Assembly: GCF_900114785.1 (NCBI RefSeq)
Contig: NZ_FOUG01000007.1
Location: 1-64,000 of the forward strand
Length of the DNA: 64,000 nt
Source of the DNA: Variovorax sp. OV329
GTDB taxonomy: Bacteria > Pseudomonadota > Gammaproteobacteria > Burkholderiales > Burkholderiaceae_C
Reading direction: 5' to 3'
Part shown: positions 1-8,259 of the stretch, piece after piece
How positions within the stretch are numbered: position 1 is the stretch's first letter
Layout: the number at the start of each line of letters is the position of its first letter
Notes under the pieces: generated by a model
Database searches by the model: none
What the model saw: only the letters and a program-made list of their open reading frames with translations
What the model was told of the DNA's origin: nothing
Position numbers and translations under genes: made by a program

Positions 1-2
1 GC

Positions 3-77
3 TGTTCACCCGGTTGTTCCTTCTGGAAAGTTCTGAAGCGTCGTAACTCCAGTCTCCCAGACTCTTCCGGGTGAACA
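3..77. repeat. Inverted repeat at window edge
   Basis: Two perfect 11-base arms (TGTTCACCCGG at 3-13, its complement at 67-77) flank 53 bases. An overlapping alternative pairing exists: GGTTGTTC at 12-19 is complementary to GAACAACC at 73-80, so the right arm can pair with either of two left segments. A short hairpin (AGTCT 51-55, AGACT 59-63) lies inside. It sits just beyond the 3' end of the nitrile hydratase operon. It could be a terminator region, an operator pair or an element end; the upstream context is cut off by the window. Confidence 0.45.
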
Positions 78-96
78 ACCTATTGAGACATCACAG

Positions 97-462
97 CTAG
101 CCGGCGAAGTCCTGCGCTAGCAGCTCGATCGGCTTGCCGTGCGGCGTGCGATGCGCCGCGCTGTGCCAGGCGTCGCGGTATTTCGCCGGCTCCGACGCAT
201 CGCTCGCGCCCTTGCGTGCGACCAGCGCCTCCAGCGTGGCCAGCCAGTGGTGGTAGTAGGTGTCGCCTACGTCGGCGTCGCCTTCGGCCTGGGCCTTGCT
301 GATCTGCGCGGCCAGCGCTTGCGCCCATTCGGGCCAGGTGAACAGGCCCTTGGCATGAAGCGACACCGCCATCGCGAAGGCATGCGCCTCCCAGGGCTCG
401 CGGAAGACCGGCTCGCTGCCATCGCGCGGCATGCCGGCGAAGAGGTCGGAAGGAAAGCTCAT
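97..462 (-). CDS. Nitrile hydratase accessory (activator-like) protein
   Basis: A 121-residue protein of the nitrile hydratase beta-like accessory family (P14K type). Such proteins form a complex with the alpha subunit and help insert cobalt and mature the active-site cysteines. It resembles the N-terminal half of the beta subunit: FREPWEAHAFAMAV near residue 21, LFTWPEWA near 40 and the DTYYHHWLATLE block near 66 match the equivalent blocks of the preceding gene. The ATG overlaps the beta-subunit stop as ATGA, so translation is probably coupled, and alternative starts further upstream lie inside the beta gene. It is the last gene of the alpha-beta-accessory order. The family assignment is good; the chaperone role is inferred from family and position. 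Confidence 0.82.
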   Translation of the reverse strand: MSFPSDLFAGMPRDGSEPVFREPWEAHAFAMAVSLHAKGLFTWPEWAQALAAQISKAQAEGDADVGDTYYHHWLATLEALVARKGASDASEPAKYRDAWHSAAHRTPHGKPIELLAQDFAG

Positions 463-1124
463 GCGGGCACGGCCTCCAGGTAGCTTTCCCAGGCGTCGAT
501 GGACACGGTGAGGCCGGGCTTCGCCTCGTCGCCCCACAGGGCCTGGCCATCGAAGCACACGGTGTACAGCCACTGCGGCGCCTCACCCTGGCCCTGCGCG
601 TTCGCATCGGCGAACACGTGCATGCCATTGACTCGCTCGATGCGGCCGAGCTTGCCCTGCGCGTAGCCGGGCAGGCGGGTGTGGTGGTCCACGCGGGCGG
701 CTCGCGCGCGCACCTGCTGGCCGACGGCGAAGCGCGCAGGCGCCGTCGCCGGTCGCTCGGTGGGCGAGCCCTTGGCCAGCACCTGCGGCACGTCGGCCGC
801 CTTCAGCACGCGCTTCACAGGTGCCGGCGCATGCAGCATGCGGCCCGACTCGATCTCGTCCGCCTGGACCTGGCCTCGCTCCAGCATCAGCTTTTCAAGG
901 GCGGCGAGCCAGATCTGGTAGTAGCTCAGTTGCGCGTAGTCCGGCAGGGACTCGCGAACGCTGCGGCTGGCGTCGATGTTCCAGCTGCCGGTGGCGCCCA
1001 TGGCCAGGGTGAGGGCGAGGGCGCGCGGCTCCCAGTCGCCATGGAAGAGCTCGCCTTCGGGCTCCGGCACGATCGCGCCGGGCATGTCGCGGCCGCCCAG
1101 GTCGGCGTGGCTCTGGTAGCTCAT
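459..1124 (-). CDS. nthB: Nitrile hydratase subunit beta
   Basis: The 221-residue beta subunit of nitrile hydratase, the cytoplasmic enzyme that hydrates nitriles to amides. The N-terminal half is helical and carries the [13 protein letters not shown] and [12 protein letters not shown] blocks. The C-terminal half is the beta-barrel domain, with [21 protein letters not shown] and an ending around [13 protein letters not shown], the usual beta-subunit order. Its ATG overlaps the alpha stop (ATGA), and its own stop overlaps the accessory gene start, giving a tightly coupled trio. Length is in the family's normal range. The ligands of the metal lie in the alpha subunit; beta supplies conserved arginines that I did not assign individually. 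Confidence 0.9.
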   Translation of the reverse strand: MSYQSHADLGGRDMPGAIVPEPEGELFHGDWEPRALALTLAMGATGSWNIDASRSVRESLPDYAQLSYYQIWLAALEKLMLERGQVQADEIESGRMLHAPAPVKRVLKAADVPQVLAKGSPTERPATAPARFAVGQQVRARAARVDHHTRLPGYAQGKLGRIERVNGMHVFADANAQGQGEAPQWLYTVCFDGQALWGDEAKPGLTVSIDAWESYLEAVPA

Positions 1125-1792
1125 GACGCGCTCCCGGGCTGGCGGGCGAGGCCGGTGCCGATCATGGAGTCGCGCGTCACCAGATCGGCGAGCTTGTCTT
1201 CGCTCCAGCCATCAGTGCCAGCGGGGCGCCGGGGGATCACCAGGTAGCGCAGCTCGGCGGTCGAGTCCCACACGCGGATCGCGGTGGTGTCTGGCAGTGT
1301 CACGCCGAACTCCGCCAGCACGCCGCGCGGATCGCGCACGGCCCGCGAGCGGTAGGGCGCGCTCTTGTACCAGGTGGGCGGCAGGCCCAGCACCGGCCAG
1401 GGGTAGCAGCTGCACAGGGTGCAGACGACCATGTGGTGCTGGTCCGCGTCGTTGAACACCGCCACCATGTGCTCGCCCTGGCGGCCGGTGAAGCCCAGGG
1501 AGGCGATCGCAGCCGTGGCGTCGCTTGCCAGCCAGTCGGCAAACTGCGGATCGCTCCAGGCCTTGGCCACAACGCGCGCGCCGTTGCGCGGGCCGATCTT
1601 CGTCTGGTAGGTGTCGATCAGCGCATCGAGCGCCGCCGGGTCGACGTAGCCCTTTTGCGTGAGCACGCTTTCCAGCGCGCGCACGCGAAGGTCCATGGGG
1701 CCGAGTTCGCTGTGCTCGTGGTCATGATCGCCGTCGTGGCCGTGGCCGTGGCCGTGATCGTGATCGTGATGGTGTTCGTGGTCGTGCGCCAT
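1121..1792 (-). CDS. nthA: Nitrile hydratase subunit alpha, cobalt type, His-rich N terminus
   Basis: The 223-residue catalytic alpha subunit. The metal-binding claw is [10 protein letters not shown], with Cys124, Cys127, Ser128 and Cys129. Thr rather than Ser after the first Cys is the hallmark of cobalt-type enzymes (iron types have CSLCSC). The body from residue about 33 ([12 protein letters not shown]) to LVIPRRP matches the family along its length. The odd part is the first 28 residues, with 13 His interleaved with Asp, Glu and Gly, reminiscent of metal-storage segments in urease or hydrogenase nickel chaperones. An internal Met33 could serve as a shorter start, but the His-rich frame is open and in register. 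The upstream ribosome site is weak. The divergent neighbour is a Bug-type binding protein. Confidence 0.93.
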   Translation of the reverse strand: MAHDHEHHHDHDHGHGHGHDGDHDHEHSELGPMDLRVRALESVLTQKGYVDPAALDALIDTYQTKIGPRNGARVVAKAWSDPQFADWLASDATAAIASLGFTGRQGEHMVAVFNDADQHHMVVCTLCSCYPWPVLGLPPTWYKSAPYRSRAVRDPRGVLAEFGVTLPDTTAIRVWDSTAELRYLVIPRRPAGTDGWSEDKLADLVTRDSMIGTGLARQPGSAS

Positions 1793-1886
1793 GCCGACAT
1801 GCTAGCCCGCACGGGCAAACCCTGTCATGCGCCGTGGGAGGCGCTCACAGAATCTCCTGCATGCCTTGCTTGGAGACTTTCCCCCG

Positions 1887-2873
1887 ATGAGCCAATCACG
1901 CATCTCGCGCCGCCACTTCAACCTGTCGCTCGCAGCCGGCGCCGCCGCGGTGTGCGCGCCGGCGCTCGGGCAGGGCGCATGGCCCGCCAGGCCCATCCGC
2001 ATCGTCGTGCCCTACACGCCGGGCGGCTTCACCGACCAGATGGCGCGGCTGGTGCAGCCGGGCCTGCAGGCACGCCTCGGGCAACCCGTGGTCATCGACA
2101 ACAAGCCGGGCGCGAACAGCCTGATCGGCGTCGATGCGGTGGCCAAGGCGCCGCCGGACGGCAGCACCTTCGGGGTGGTGATCGCGGCGTATGCGGCCAA
2201 CACCACGCTGTACCCGAAACTGCCCTACGACCCTGCGAAGGACCTGGTGGGCGTGTCGCTGATGGGCGTATCGCCGCTGCTGGCGGCGGTCAACAACAAC
2301 GCGCCCTTCAAGACCGCGAAGGAACTGATCGACTACGCGCGTGCCAACCCCGGCAAGGTGAGCTTCGGTTCATCCGGCAACGGCTCGGCCGCGCACCTCA
2401 CGACCGAGCTGTGGAAGGCGCAGACCCGCACCTACATGGTCCACGTTCCGTACCGCGGCGCGGTGCCCGCGCTGACCGACCTGCTGGGCGGGCAGATCCA
2501 GCTTTTCTTCGATGCGCCCACGGGGCTCATCAACCAGGGCAAGGCCGGCAAGGTCCGCCTCATCGGGGTGGCCAGCGAGCGCCGCCTGCCTGTGCTGCCC
2601 GATGTGCCCACCTTCGTCGAGCAGGGCTTTGCCAACTTCACCGGCAGCACCTGGGCGGGCATGCTGGCGCCGGCGGGCACGCCGCGGGACATCGTCCAGC
2701 GCATGTCGGAGGAGGTCGCTCGCATCATCCGCAGCGAAGAGACACGTGCCAAGCTCGATGCCATGGGCACCTTCGCGGCGGGAAGCACGCCGCAGGAGTT
2801 CGATGCCTTCATCGCCGCCGAGACGCGCAAGTGGGGCGATGTGATCCGCACCGCCGGCGTGAAGGCGGACTAA
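1887..2873 (+). CDS. Bug/TctC-family tripartite tricarboxylate-type binding protein
   Basis: A 328-residue periplasmic solute-binding protein of the Bug family, greatly expanded in Burkholderiales. The N terminus carries a twin-arginine-like export signal (SRRHFNLSLAAG). The mature part begins with the family signature RPIRIVVPYTPGGFTD and shows VVIDNKPGAN, DGSTFG and VPTFVEQG. The ATG at 1887 is preceded by GGAGAC at good spacing; an earlier in-frame start would put 20 non-family residues in front. No TctA or TctB membrane genes are adjacent, as is usual for orphan Bug proteins. The ligand cannot be read from sequence; the divergent nitrile hydratase may hint at an amide or carboxylate, but that is speculation. 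Confidence 0.92.
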   Translation: MSQSRISRRHFNLSLAAGAAAVCAPALGQGAWPARPIRIVVPYTPGGFTDQMARLVQPGLQARLGQPVVIDNKPGANSLIGVDAVAKAPPDGSTFGVVIAAYAANTTLYPKLPYDPAKDLVGVSLMGVSPLLAAVNNNAPFKTAKELIDYARANPGKVSFGSSGNGSAAHLTTELWKAQTRTYMVHVPYRGAVPALTDLLGGQIQLFFDAPTGLINQGKAGKVRLIGVASERRLPVLPDVPTFVEQGFANFTGSTWAGMLAPAGTPRDIVQRMSEEVARIIRSEETRAKLDAMGTFAAGSTPQEFDAFIAAETRKWGDVIRTAGVKAD

Positions 2874-2928
2874 TGCCTCCAGGCCGGGCGCCAGCTAGAC
2901 AGGGCATCCCGACCCGCTGCACCCGGCT

Positions 2929-2943
2929 CCTGCGTCACGCAGG
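2929..2943. terminator. Short hairpin between convergent genes
   Basis: CCTGCG (2929-2934) and CGCAGG (2938-2943) form a perfect 6-bp stem with a 3-base loop. It lies between the convergent ends of the Bug gene and the alcohol dehydrogenase. There is no clear T-run, so a terminator role is only plausible. Confidence 0.3.
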
Positions 2944-2946
2944 CGT

Positions 2947-4083
2947 TCACATCGACGCTTCGAGCATCTGCACGTAGTCCTCGCGCGACGCCTCGCGCGG
3001 GTTGGTCTTGTGGCAGTGGTCGGCCAGTGCGCCCTTGATGATGTCGTCGAACATATCCGGCTTCACGCCCAACTCGGCCAGGCCCGTGGGCAGGCCCAGG
3101 CGGGCGTTCATGTCCCGGATGGCCGGCCCGAGGTCGGCGGCGGTGTCCAGGTGCATGGCCTGCGCCATGCGCGCCAGGCGCTGGTCCTTGCGCACCGACT
3201 CGGCCTGGCTGTTGAAGGCAATCACGGCCGGCAGGAACATGGCGTTGAGGGTGCCGTGGTGCAGGCGGGGATCGATGCCGCCCAGGCTGTGGCTGAGCGA
3301 ATGCACACAGCCCAGGCCCTTCTGGAAGGCCATGGCGCCCTGCATCGAGGCGCTCATCAGGTTCAGGCGGGCCTCGCGGTCCTGGCCGTCGCGGGTGGCG
3401 CGCTCGATGTGGCCCCAGGCGCGCTCCAGGCCGTCCAGCGCGATGCCGTCGGCCGGCGGGTTGAAGGCGGCCGACATGAAGGTCTCCATGCAGTGCGCGA
3501 TCGCGTCCATGCCGGTGGCGGCCGTCAGGCGCGGCGGCAGCCCGAGGGTGAGCTCGGGGTCGCAGACGGCGGCCTTGGGCATCAGGTTCCAGCTGTGGAA
3601 GCCCAGCTTGCGGTGGTCGTCCACGATGACGATGGCGCCGCGCGCCACCTCGCTGCCGGTGCCGGCGGTGGTGGGCACGGCGATCAGCGGCGCGGCGCGC
3701 TCGGTGATCTTGGGCGAGCCGCCCTCGATGGTGGCGTAGGTCTTGAGCGGCCCCTCGTGCGTGGCGGCGATGGCCACGCCCTTGGCGCAGTCGATGGCCG
3801 AGCCGCCGCCGACCGCCACCAGGCCGTCGCAGCGCTGGGTGCGGTAGACCTCGACGGCGGCGCGCACCGCGGCCTCGGTGGGGTTGGACGGCGTCTGGTC
3901 GAACACCGCCACTTCCAGGTCGGCCAGCGCATCCAGCGCCTTCTGCAAGACGCCGGCGGCACGCACGCCGGCATCGGTCACGATCAGCGGGCGGTTGATG
4001 CCCACGCGTGCGCATTCGCTGCTGAGCAGGCGAATGGCACCGAATTCGAACTGGACTTGGGTCAGGTATTGGATGAGCGCCAT
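2947..4083 (-). CDS. Iron-containing alcohol dehydrogenase
   Basis: A 378-residue NAD(P)-dependent group III (iron-type) alcohol dehydrogenase or maleylacetate-reductase-like enzyme. The N-terminal dinucleotide-binding half has the GGGSAID turn near residue 95 and the PTTAGTGSE motif near 138. The C-terminal half carries the metal-binding block: GMDAIAHCMET, then HSLSHSLGG and HHGTLNA, which supply the conserved histidines. The start MALIQYLTQ is typical for the family and length is normal. It is divergent from the esterase at 4223 and convergent with the Bug gene. Substrate unknown; maleylacetate reductases and short-alcohol dehydrogenases share this fold. Confidence 0.9.
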   Translation of the reverse strand: MALIQYLTQVQFEFGAIRLLSSECARVGINRPLIVTDAGVRAAGVLQKALDALADLEVAVFDQTPSNPTEAAVRAAVEVYRTQRCDGLVAVGGGSAIDCAKGVAIAATHEGPLKTYATIEGGSPKITERAAPLIAVPTTAGTGSEVARGAIVIVDDHRKLGFHSWNLMPKAAVCDPELTLGLPPRLTAATGMDAIAHCMETFMSAAFNPPADGIALDGLERAWGHIERATRDGQDREARLNLMSASMQGAMAFQKGLGCVHSLSHSLGGIDPRLHHGTLNAMFLPAVIAFNSQAESVRKDQRLARMAQAMHLDTAADLGPAIRDMNARLGLPTGLAELGVKPDMFDDIIKGALADHCHKTNPREASREDYVQMLEASM

Positions 4084-4222
4084 GGTGGAGTCTTCGTCGA
4101 AGCGGCTACGATGCGGGGCGCCCAATCTAGCAAATTCGGCATTCCCCCCGCATGAACAAAACCCTTGCCACGTGCACCCGGGGTCGCAAGTGCGACAGCC
4201 GCGGCCCGGTGGCCTGCCTGCA

Positions 4223-5170
4223 GTGAAACTCCCCCAGTTGACGCCCAAGATGGCGAACGTGGTCGAGCGCATGGAGCGCGCCGGCCATCCGCCCCTCTAC
4301 ACGCTGAGCCCCGACGAAGCGCGCGCCGCCTACGAACGCGGCGCCGGCGTGCTCGAAGTGCCCAAGCCGCAGCTCGATCGCGTGGAGGACTTCGCCATTC
4401 CCGCCCGCGACGGGCATTCGCTGCCTGCACGCCTGTACGCGCCGTCGCGCGAGCGCCTGCCGGTGCTGCTGTACTTCCATGGCGGCGGCTTCACCGTGGG
4501 CAGCATCGCCACGCACGACACGCTGTGCCGCGTGCTGTCGCAGAAGTCGGGCTGCGCGGTCGTGTCGCTGGACTACCGCCTGGCGCCGGCGCACCGCTTT
4601 CCCACCGCCCACGACGACGCCTGGGACGCGCTGGCCTGGCTGGCGAAGCAGGGCGGCGGCGAACTGGGCCTGGACGTATCGCGCCTGGCCGTGGGCGGCG
4701 ACAGCGCCGGTGGCACCCTGGCCGCGGCCTGCGCCATCCAGGCGCGCGACGCGGGCCTGCCGCTGGCCCTGCAGCTGCTCATCTATCCCGGCACCACGGC
4801 GCTCCAGGACACCGAGTCGCACCGCCTGCTGCAGGACGTGCCGCTCCTGCCCAAGCCGATGGTCGACTACTTCTTCGGCCAGTACATCCCCAGCCACGCC
4901 GACCGCGAGGATTGGCGCTTCGCCCCCTTGCTGGCCGATGACGTGGAGGGCGTCGCGCCCGCCTGGCTCGGCCTGGCCGAGGTCGATCCGCTCATCGACG
5001 AGGGCATTGCCTACGCCGACAAGCTGCGCGCCGCCGGCGTGCCGGTGGACCTGGAGATCTACCGCGGCGTGACCCATGAATTCGTGAAGATGGGCCGCGC
5101 CATTCCCGAGGCCCTGCAGGCGCACGCCGACGCCGCCCGCGCGCTGGCCGATGCGCTGACGGCCCCCTGA
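4223..5170 (+). CDS. Alpha/beta hydrolase, HSL family esterase
   Basis: A 315-residue esterase of the hormone-sensitive-lipase family (family IV, Aes-like) acting on short acyl esters. The oxyanion motif is HGGGFTVG, the nucleophile elbow GDSAGG, the acid is in EVDPLIDEG and the histidine in GVTHEF, so the full triad is present. I chose GTG at 4223 because it gives the family's usual length and N-terminal cap (LPQLTPKMANVVERM); an ATG at 4250 is the alternative. It is followed after 20 bases by the thioesterase-acetyltransferase gene, so they may be co-transcribed. Confidence 0.9.
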   Translation: MKLPQLTPKMANVVERMERAGHPPLYTLSPDEARAAYERGAGVLEVPKPQLDRVEDFAIPARDGHSLPARLYAPSRERLPVLLYFHGGGFTVGSIATHDTLCRVLSQKSGCAVVSLDYRLAPAHRFPTAHDDAWDALAWLAKQGGGELGLDVSRLAVGGDSAGGTLAAACAIQARDAGLPLALQLLIYPGTTALQDTESHRLLQDVPLLPKPMVDYFFGQYIPSHADREDWRFAPLLADDVEGVAPAWLGLAEVDPLIDEGIAYADKLRAAGVPVDLEIYRGVTHEFVKMGRAIPEALQAHADAARALADALTAP

Positions 5171-5190
5171 TAAACGACAAGAGACAAGCC

Positions 5191-6081
5191 ATGCAAGCCT
5201 TCGAGCCCAACGCGCCCCGCCGGCGCGCCGACTTCCGCTTCTTCCACCGCCTGCGCGTGCGCTGGGCCGAGGTGGACATGCAGAAGATCGTCTTCAACGC
5301 CCACTACCTCATGTACTTCGACACCGCCATCGCCGACTACTGGCGCGCGCTGGCCTTGCCCTACGAGGAGTCGATGCACGCACTGGAAGGCGACCTCTAC
5401 GTGCGCAAGGCCACGGTGGACTTCCACGCCTCGGCACGCGTCGACGACGTGCTCGACGTGGCCATGCGCTGCGCGCGCATCGGCAATTCGTCCATGCTGT
5501 TCGAAGGCGGGCTGTTCCGCGGCGACCAGTTCCTGGTGGGCTGCGACCTGCTCTACGTGTTCGCCGACCCGGCCACGCAGACCTCGCGGCCGGTGCCCGC
5601 GGCACTGCGCCGCACGCTCGAAGGCTTCGAGCAGGGCGAGACCATGTGCGAGCTCAAGACCGGCGGCTGGGACGAACTGGGCGAGGGCGCCTCGGCCCTG
5701 CGTCGCACGGTCTTCATCGAGGAGCAGTCCATTCCCGCCGAGATGGAATGGGACGACGCCGACGCCACGGCCGTGCATGGCGTGGTGCGCAACCGGCTGG
5801 GCCAGGTCGTGGCCACGGGCCGCCTGCTGCACGACCCTGCCTACCCCGGCATGGCCCGCATCGGACGCATGGCCGTTCACCGCGTGCTGCGCGGCGGCGG
5901 CTGGGGCGCGGCCATGCTGCGCGCGCTGGAAGACGCTGCCCGCGCCCGCGGCGACCGCGAGGTGGGCCTGCATGCGCAGCGCAGCGCCGAGGGCTTCTAC
6001 CAGCGCCTGGGCTACCAGCCACACGGCGAGGCCTTCGAGGAAGCGGGCATCGCCCACATCGAGATGCGGCGCACGCTCTAG
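5191..6081 (+). CDS. Fused YbgC-type acyl-CoA thioesterase and GNAT acetyltransferase
   Basis: A 296-residue two-domain protein. Residues about 12-148 are a hotdog-fold thioesterase of the YbgC/FadM type: RVRWAEVDMQKIVFNAHYL holds the catalytic Asp29 region, followed by VDFHASARVDDVL. Residues about 152-296 are a GNAT N-acetyltransferase with the acetyl-CoA loop at RVLRGGGWGAAML (231-243) and GFYQRLGYQ near 268. The domains join without an obvious long linker. One domain hydrolyses acyl-CoA and the other uses acetyl-CoA as donor, so a coupled reaction is conceivable but not shown. ATG at 5191 follows AAGAGACAAG. Frame is continuous through the junction, so the fusion is not an obvious artefact. 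Confidence 0.88.
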   Translation: MQAFEPNAPRRRADFRFFHRLRVRWAEVDMQKIVFNAHYLMYFDTAIADYWRALALPYEESMHALEGDLYVRKATVDFHASARVDDVLDVAMRCARIGNSSMLFEGGLFRGDQFLVGCDLLYVFADPATQTSRPVPAALRRTLEGFEQGETMCELKTGGWDELGEGASALRRTVFIEEQSIPAEMEWDDADATAVHGVVRNRLGQVVATGRLLHDPAYPGMARIGRMAVHRVLRGGGWGAAMLRALEDAARARGDREVGLHAQRSAEGFYQRLGYQPHGEAFEEAGIAHIEMRRTL

Positions 6082-6148
6082 CGACCCGGAGTGCGCCGGC
6101 GGCGCGCTGCAGTCGAAGGCGCGGTCGCCTGCTAGGCTTGCCATCCCC

Positions 6149-7513
6149 ATGAACCTGCGCACCAAGATCGTCGCCCTGGCCGTCGCGCCCCTGCTGATGG
6201 CACTGGTGCTCGTGGCGCTGGCCGTGCGCCACCAGGAGCGCGACCTGGCCCGGCGCGAGCAGGCCCTGTTCGAGGACGCCTACATGGCGCAGCGCCGCAA
6301 CGAGCTGCGCAGCTATGTCGAACTGGCGCTCAGCACGGTGCGCCCGTTGTACGACGCGGGCCTGGACGACGAGACCACCCGCGCCGAGGCACTGCGGCGG
6401 CTGGCCGCCCTGGATTACGGCAACGACGGCTACTTCTTCGTCTACGACCTGCAGGGCCGGTCCCTGATGCACTCGCGCCAACCCGAGCTGGTGGGGCAGA
6501 ACCTGTGGGAGCTGCGCGACAAGGATGGCCGCTTCACCATCCAGGACCTGATCGCCCGCGCCAACGCCGGCGGTGGCTATGTCGAGTACCAGTGGCGCAA
6601 GCCCTCCAGCGCGCAGACTGCCCCCAAGCTCGGCTACGTGATCGCGCTCCCGCGCTGGAACTGGATGGTGGGCACTGGCCTGTACCTGGACGACATCCAG
6701 GTGGTCATGAAGACGCTGGACCGCCAGATGAACTCGAACGTGGCGACCACCATGCTGTGGATCGCCGGCATCGCCGCGTTGGGCCTGGGAGTGGTGAGCG
6801 CTGGGGGCGTCCTGCTCAACCTCAGCGAGCACCGCGTGGCCGAGGGCAAGCTGCGGCTGCTCGCCCGCCAGGTGGTGCAGTCACAGGAGGAAGAGCGCGG
6901 CCACCTCGCGCGCGAATTGCACGACGGCACCAGCCAGACGCTGGTGTCGACCAAGCTGCTCATCGAATCGGCGGTGGACGCGCTGGAGCGCGACCGGCAG
7001 CCCGCGCCGCCGGCCCTGGGCAAGGCGCTGGCACGGCTGAACCAGTCGCTGGCCGAGGTGCGGCGCATCTCGCATCGCCTGCGGCCGGCCCTGCTCGACA
7101 CGCTGGGGCTGCCGGCGGCGCTGGAGCGGCTGGGCGACGAATTCGGGGAGGAGGGCGGTGCGGCCGTTTCGGTCTCCATGCTGGGCGAGTCGCGCGAGCT
7201 GCCGGAAGACGTGAAGACCGCGCTTTTTCGCGTGACGCAGGAGGCCCTGACCAACGTGCGCAAGCATTCGCAGGCGCGGCAGGTGCGCATCGGCCTGGCC
7301 TTCGACGAGCGCGGCGTGCGGCTGGAGGTGGGCGACGACGGCACGGGCTTCGACGTCGAGGCCACGCAGCTCGATCCGCAGCGCGGCATCGGCCTGCGCA
7401 ACATGCGCGAGCGAATCGCATCCATCGGCGGCCGTCTTTCCGTCCGCTCGAAGCCGGGTGGCGGCACCACCATCGTCGCGGCGGTTCCGGCGAAGAGCCT
7501 GGAGAAGGCATGA
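6149..7513 (+). CDS. Cache-domain sensor histidine kinase (NarL-type)
   Basis: A 454-residue membrane sensor kinase. A transmembrane segment at residues 8-27 is followed by a periplasmic Cache-type domain (about 40-185; DYGNDGYFFVYDLQG, then WNWMVGTGLYLDD), a second membrane segment near 193-216, and a HisKA_3 domain whose phospho-acceptor is in LARELHDGTSQ. The ATPase domain shows EALTNVRKHSQA, VGDDGTGFD and IGLRNMRERI. The stop overlaps the next start (ATGA), so kinase and regulator are co-translated. Because the pair sits directly before cstA-ybdD, it most likely senses a small carboxylate or peptide and controls that transporter, in the manner of E. coli BtsSR with btsT. That role is inferred from context. 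Confidence 0.9.
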   Translation: MNLRTKIVALAVAPLLMALVLVALAVRHQERDLARREQALFEDAYMAQRRNELRSYVELALSTVRPLYDAGLDDETTRAEALRRLAALDYGNDGYFFVYDLQGRSLMHSRQPELVGQNLWELRDKDGRFTIQDLIARANAGGGYVEYQWRKPSSAQTAPKLGYVIALPRWNWMVGTGLYLDDIQVVMKTLDRQMNSNVATTMLWIAGIAALGLGVVSAGGVLLNLSEHRVAEGKLRLLARQVVQSQEEERGHLARELHDGTSQTLVSTKLLIESAVDALERDRQPAPPALGKALARLNQSLAEVRRISHRLRPALLDTLGLPAALERLGDEFGEEGGAAVSVSMLGESRELPEDVKTALFRVTQEALTNVRKHSQARQVRIGLAFDERGVRLEVGDDGTGFDVEATQLDPQRGIGLRNMRERIASIGGRLSVRSKPGGGTTIVAAVPAKSLEKA

Positions 7514-8145
7514 CGACAGCGGTGGTTCGCATCTTCCTGGTCGACGACCATCCGCTGGTGCGCGACGGCCTGCGCGCGCGGCTGGATCCGCTGCCAGGCA
7601 TCGAGATCGTGGGCGAGGCCGGCAGCGGCGCCGAGGCGCTGGCGGCCATTCCGGCGCTCAAGCCCCACCTGGTGCTGGCCGACGTGGGCATGAAGGACAT
7701 GAACGGCATCGAACTGGCCGCCGCGCTGCACGCGCAGCACGCCGACGTGCGCGTGGTCATGCTCAGCATGTACGACAACCCCGAGTACGTGCAGCAGGCG
7801 CTGCAGGCCGGCGCGCGCGGCTACGTGCTCAAGGACGCGCCCGCCGCAGAGATCGTGGCGGCCATCGAGGCGGTGGCGGCCGGCGGAACCTTCCTCAGCC
7901 CTGCAGTGTCCCAACGCTTGTTCCGTAACCAGGCGCCGCGGCCCCTGCTCACGCCACGCGAGAGCGAGATCCTCTCGGCCCTCGGGCGCGGCGAATCGAG
8001 CAAGCAGATCGCGCGCACCCTCGGCCTGAGCGTGCGGACCATCGAGGCGCACCGCCAGAGCATCAAGCGGCGGCTGGGCATCGAGGGGCAGGCGGAGCTC
8101 ATCAAGTACGCCGTCGAGCATGCGCGGCGTTTCGACGCCAACTAG
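7510..8145 (+). CDS. LuxR/NarL-family response regulator
   Basis: A 211-residue cytoplasmic regulator. The receiver domain (residues 1-120) has the acidic pair in LVDDHPLVRDGL, the phospho-acceptor Asp in LVLADVGMKDMNG and the conserved Lys in YVLKDAPAAE. The C-terminal helix-turn-helix of LuxR type spans LTPRESEILSALGRG through RTIEAHRQSIKRRL. It is translationally coupled to the upstream kinase by a 4-base overlap. The downstream gap before cstA contains a strong inverted repeat (8171-8191) that could be its target. No duplicated or missing key residue was noticed. Confidence 0.92.
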   Translation: MTTAVVRIFLVDDHPLVRDGLRARLDPLPGIEIVGEAGSGAEALAAIPALKPHLVLADVGMKDMNGIELAAALHAQHADVRVVMLSMYDNPEYVQQALQAGARGYVLKDAPAAEIVAAIEAVAAGGTFLSPAVSQRLFRNQAPRPLLTPRESEILSALGRGESSKQIARTLGLSVRTIEAHRQSIKRRLGIEGQAELIKYAVEHARRFDAN

Positions 8146-8170
8146 GTTCAGGGTTATCCCTTAGGCAATG

Positions 8171-8191
8171 CCGCGCGGTCGAACCGCGCGG
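8171..8191 (+). promoter_or_regulatory. Strong inverted repeat in the cstA leader
   Basis: CCGCGCGGT (8171-8179) and ACCGCGCGG (8183-8191) are perfect 9-base complementary arms with a 3-base loop, 26 bases after the regulator stop and 68 bases before the cstA ATG. It is either a GC-rich hairpin limiting read-through into cstA or a dyad operator for the adjacent LuxR-type regulator. No T-run follows. Confidence 0.5.
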
Positions 8192-8259
8192 TGCGACGGA
8201 TGCCGGCGCGGGCCTGGCTCGCGACACTCCCCGGGTTCGCGTCCCAAGGAGACATCCAA

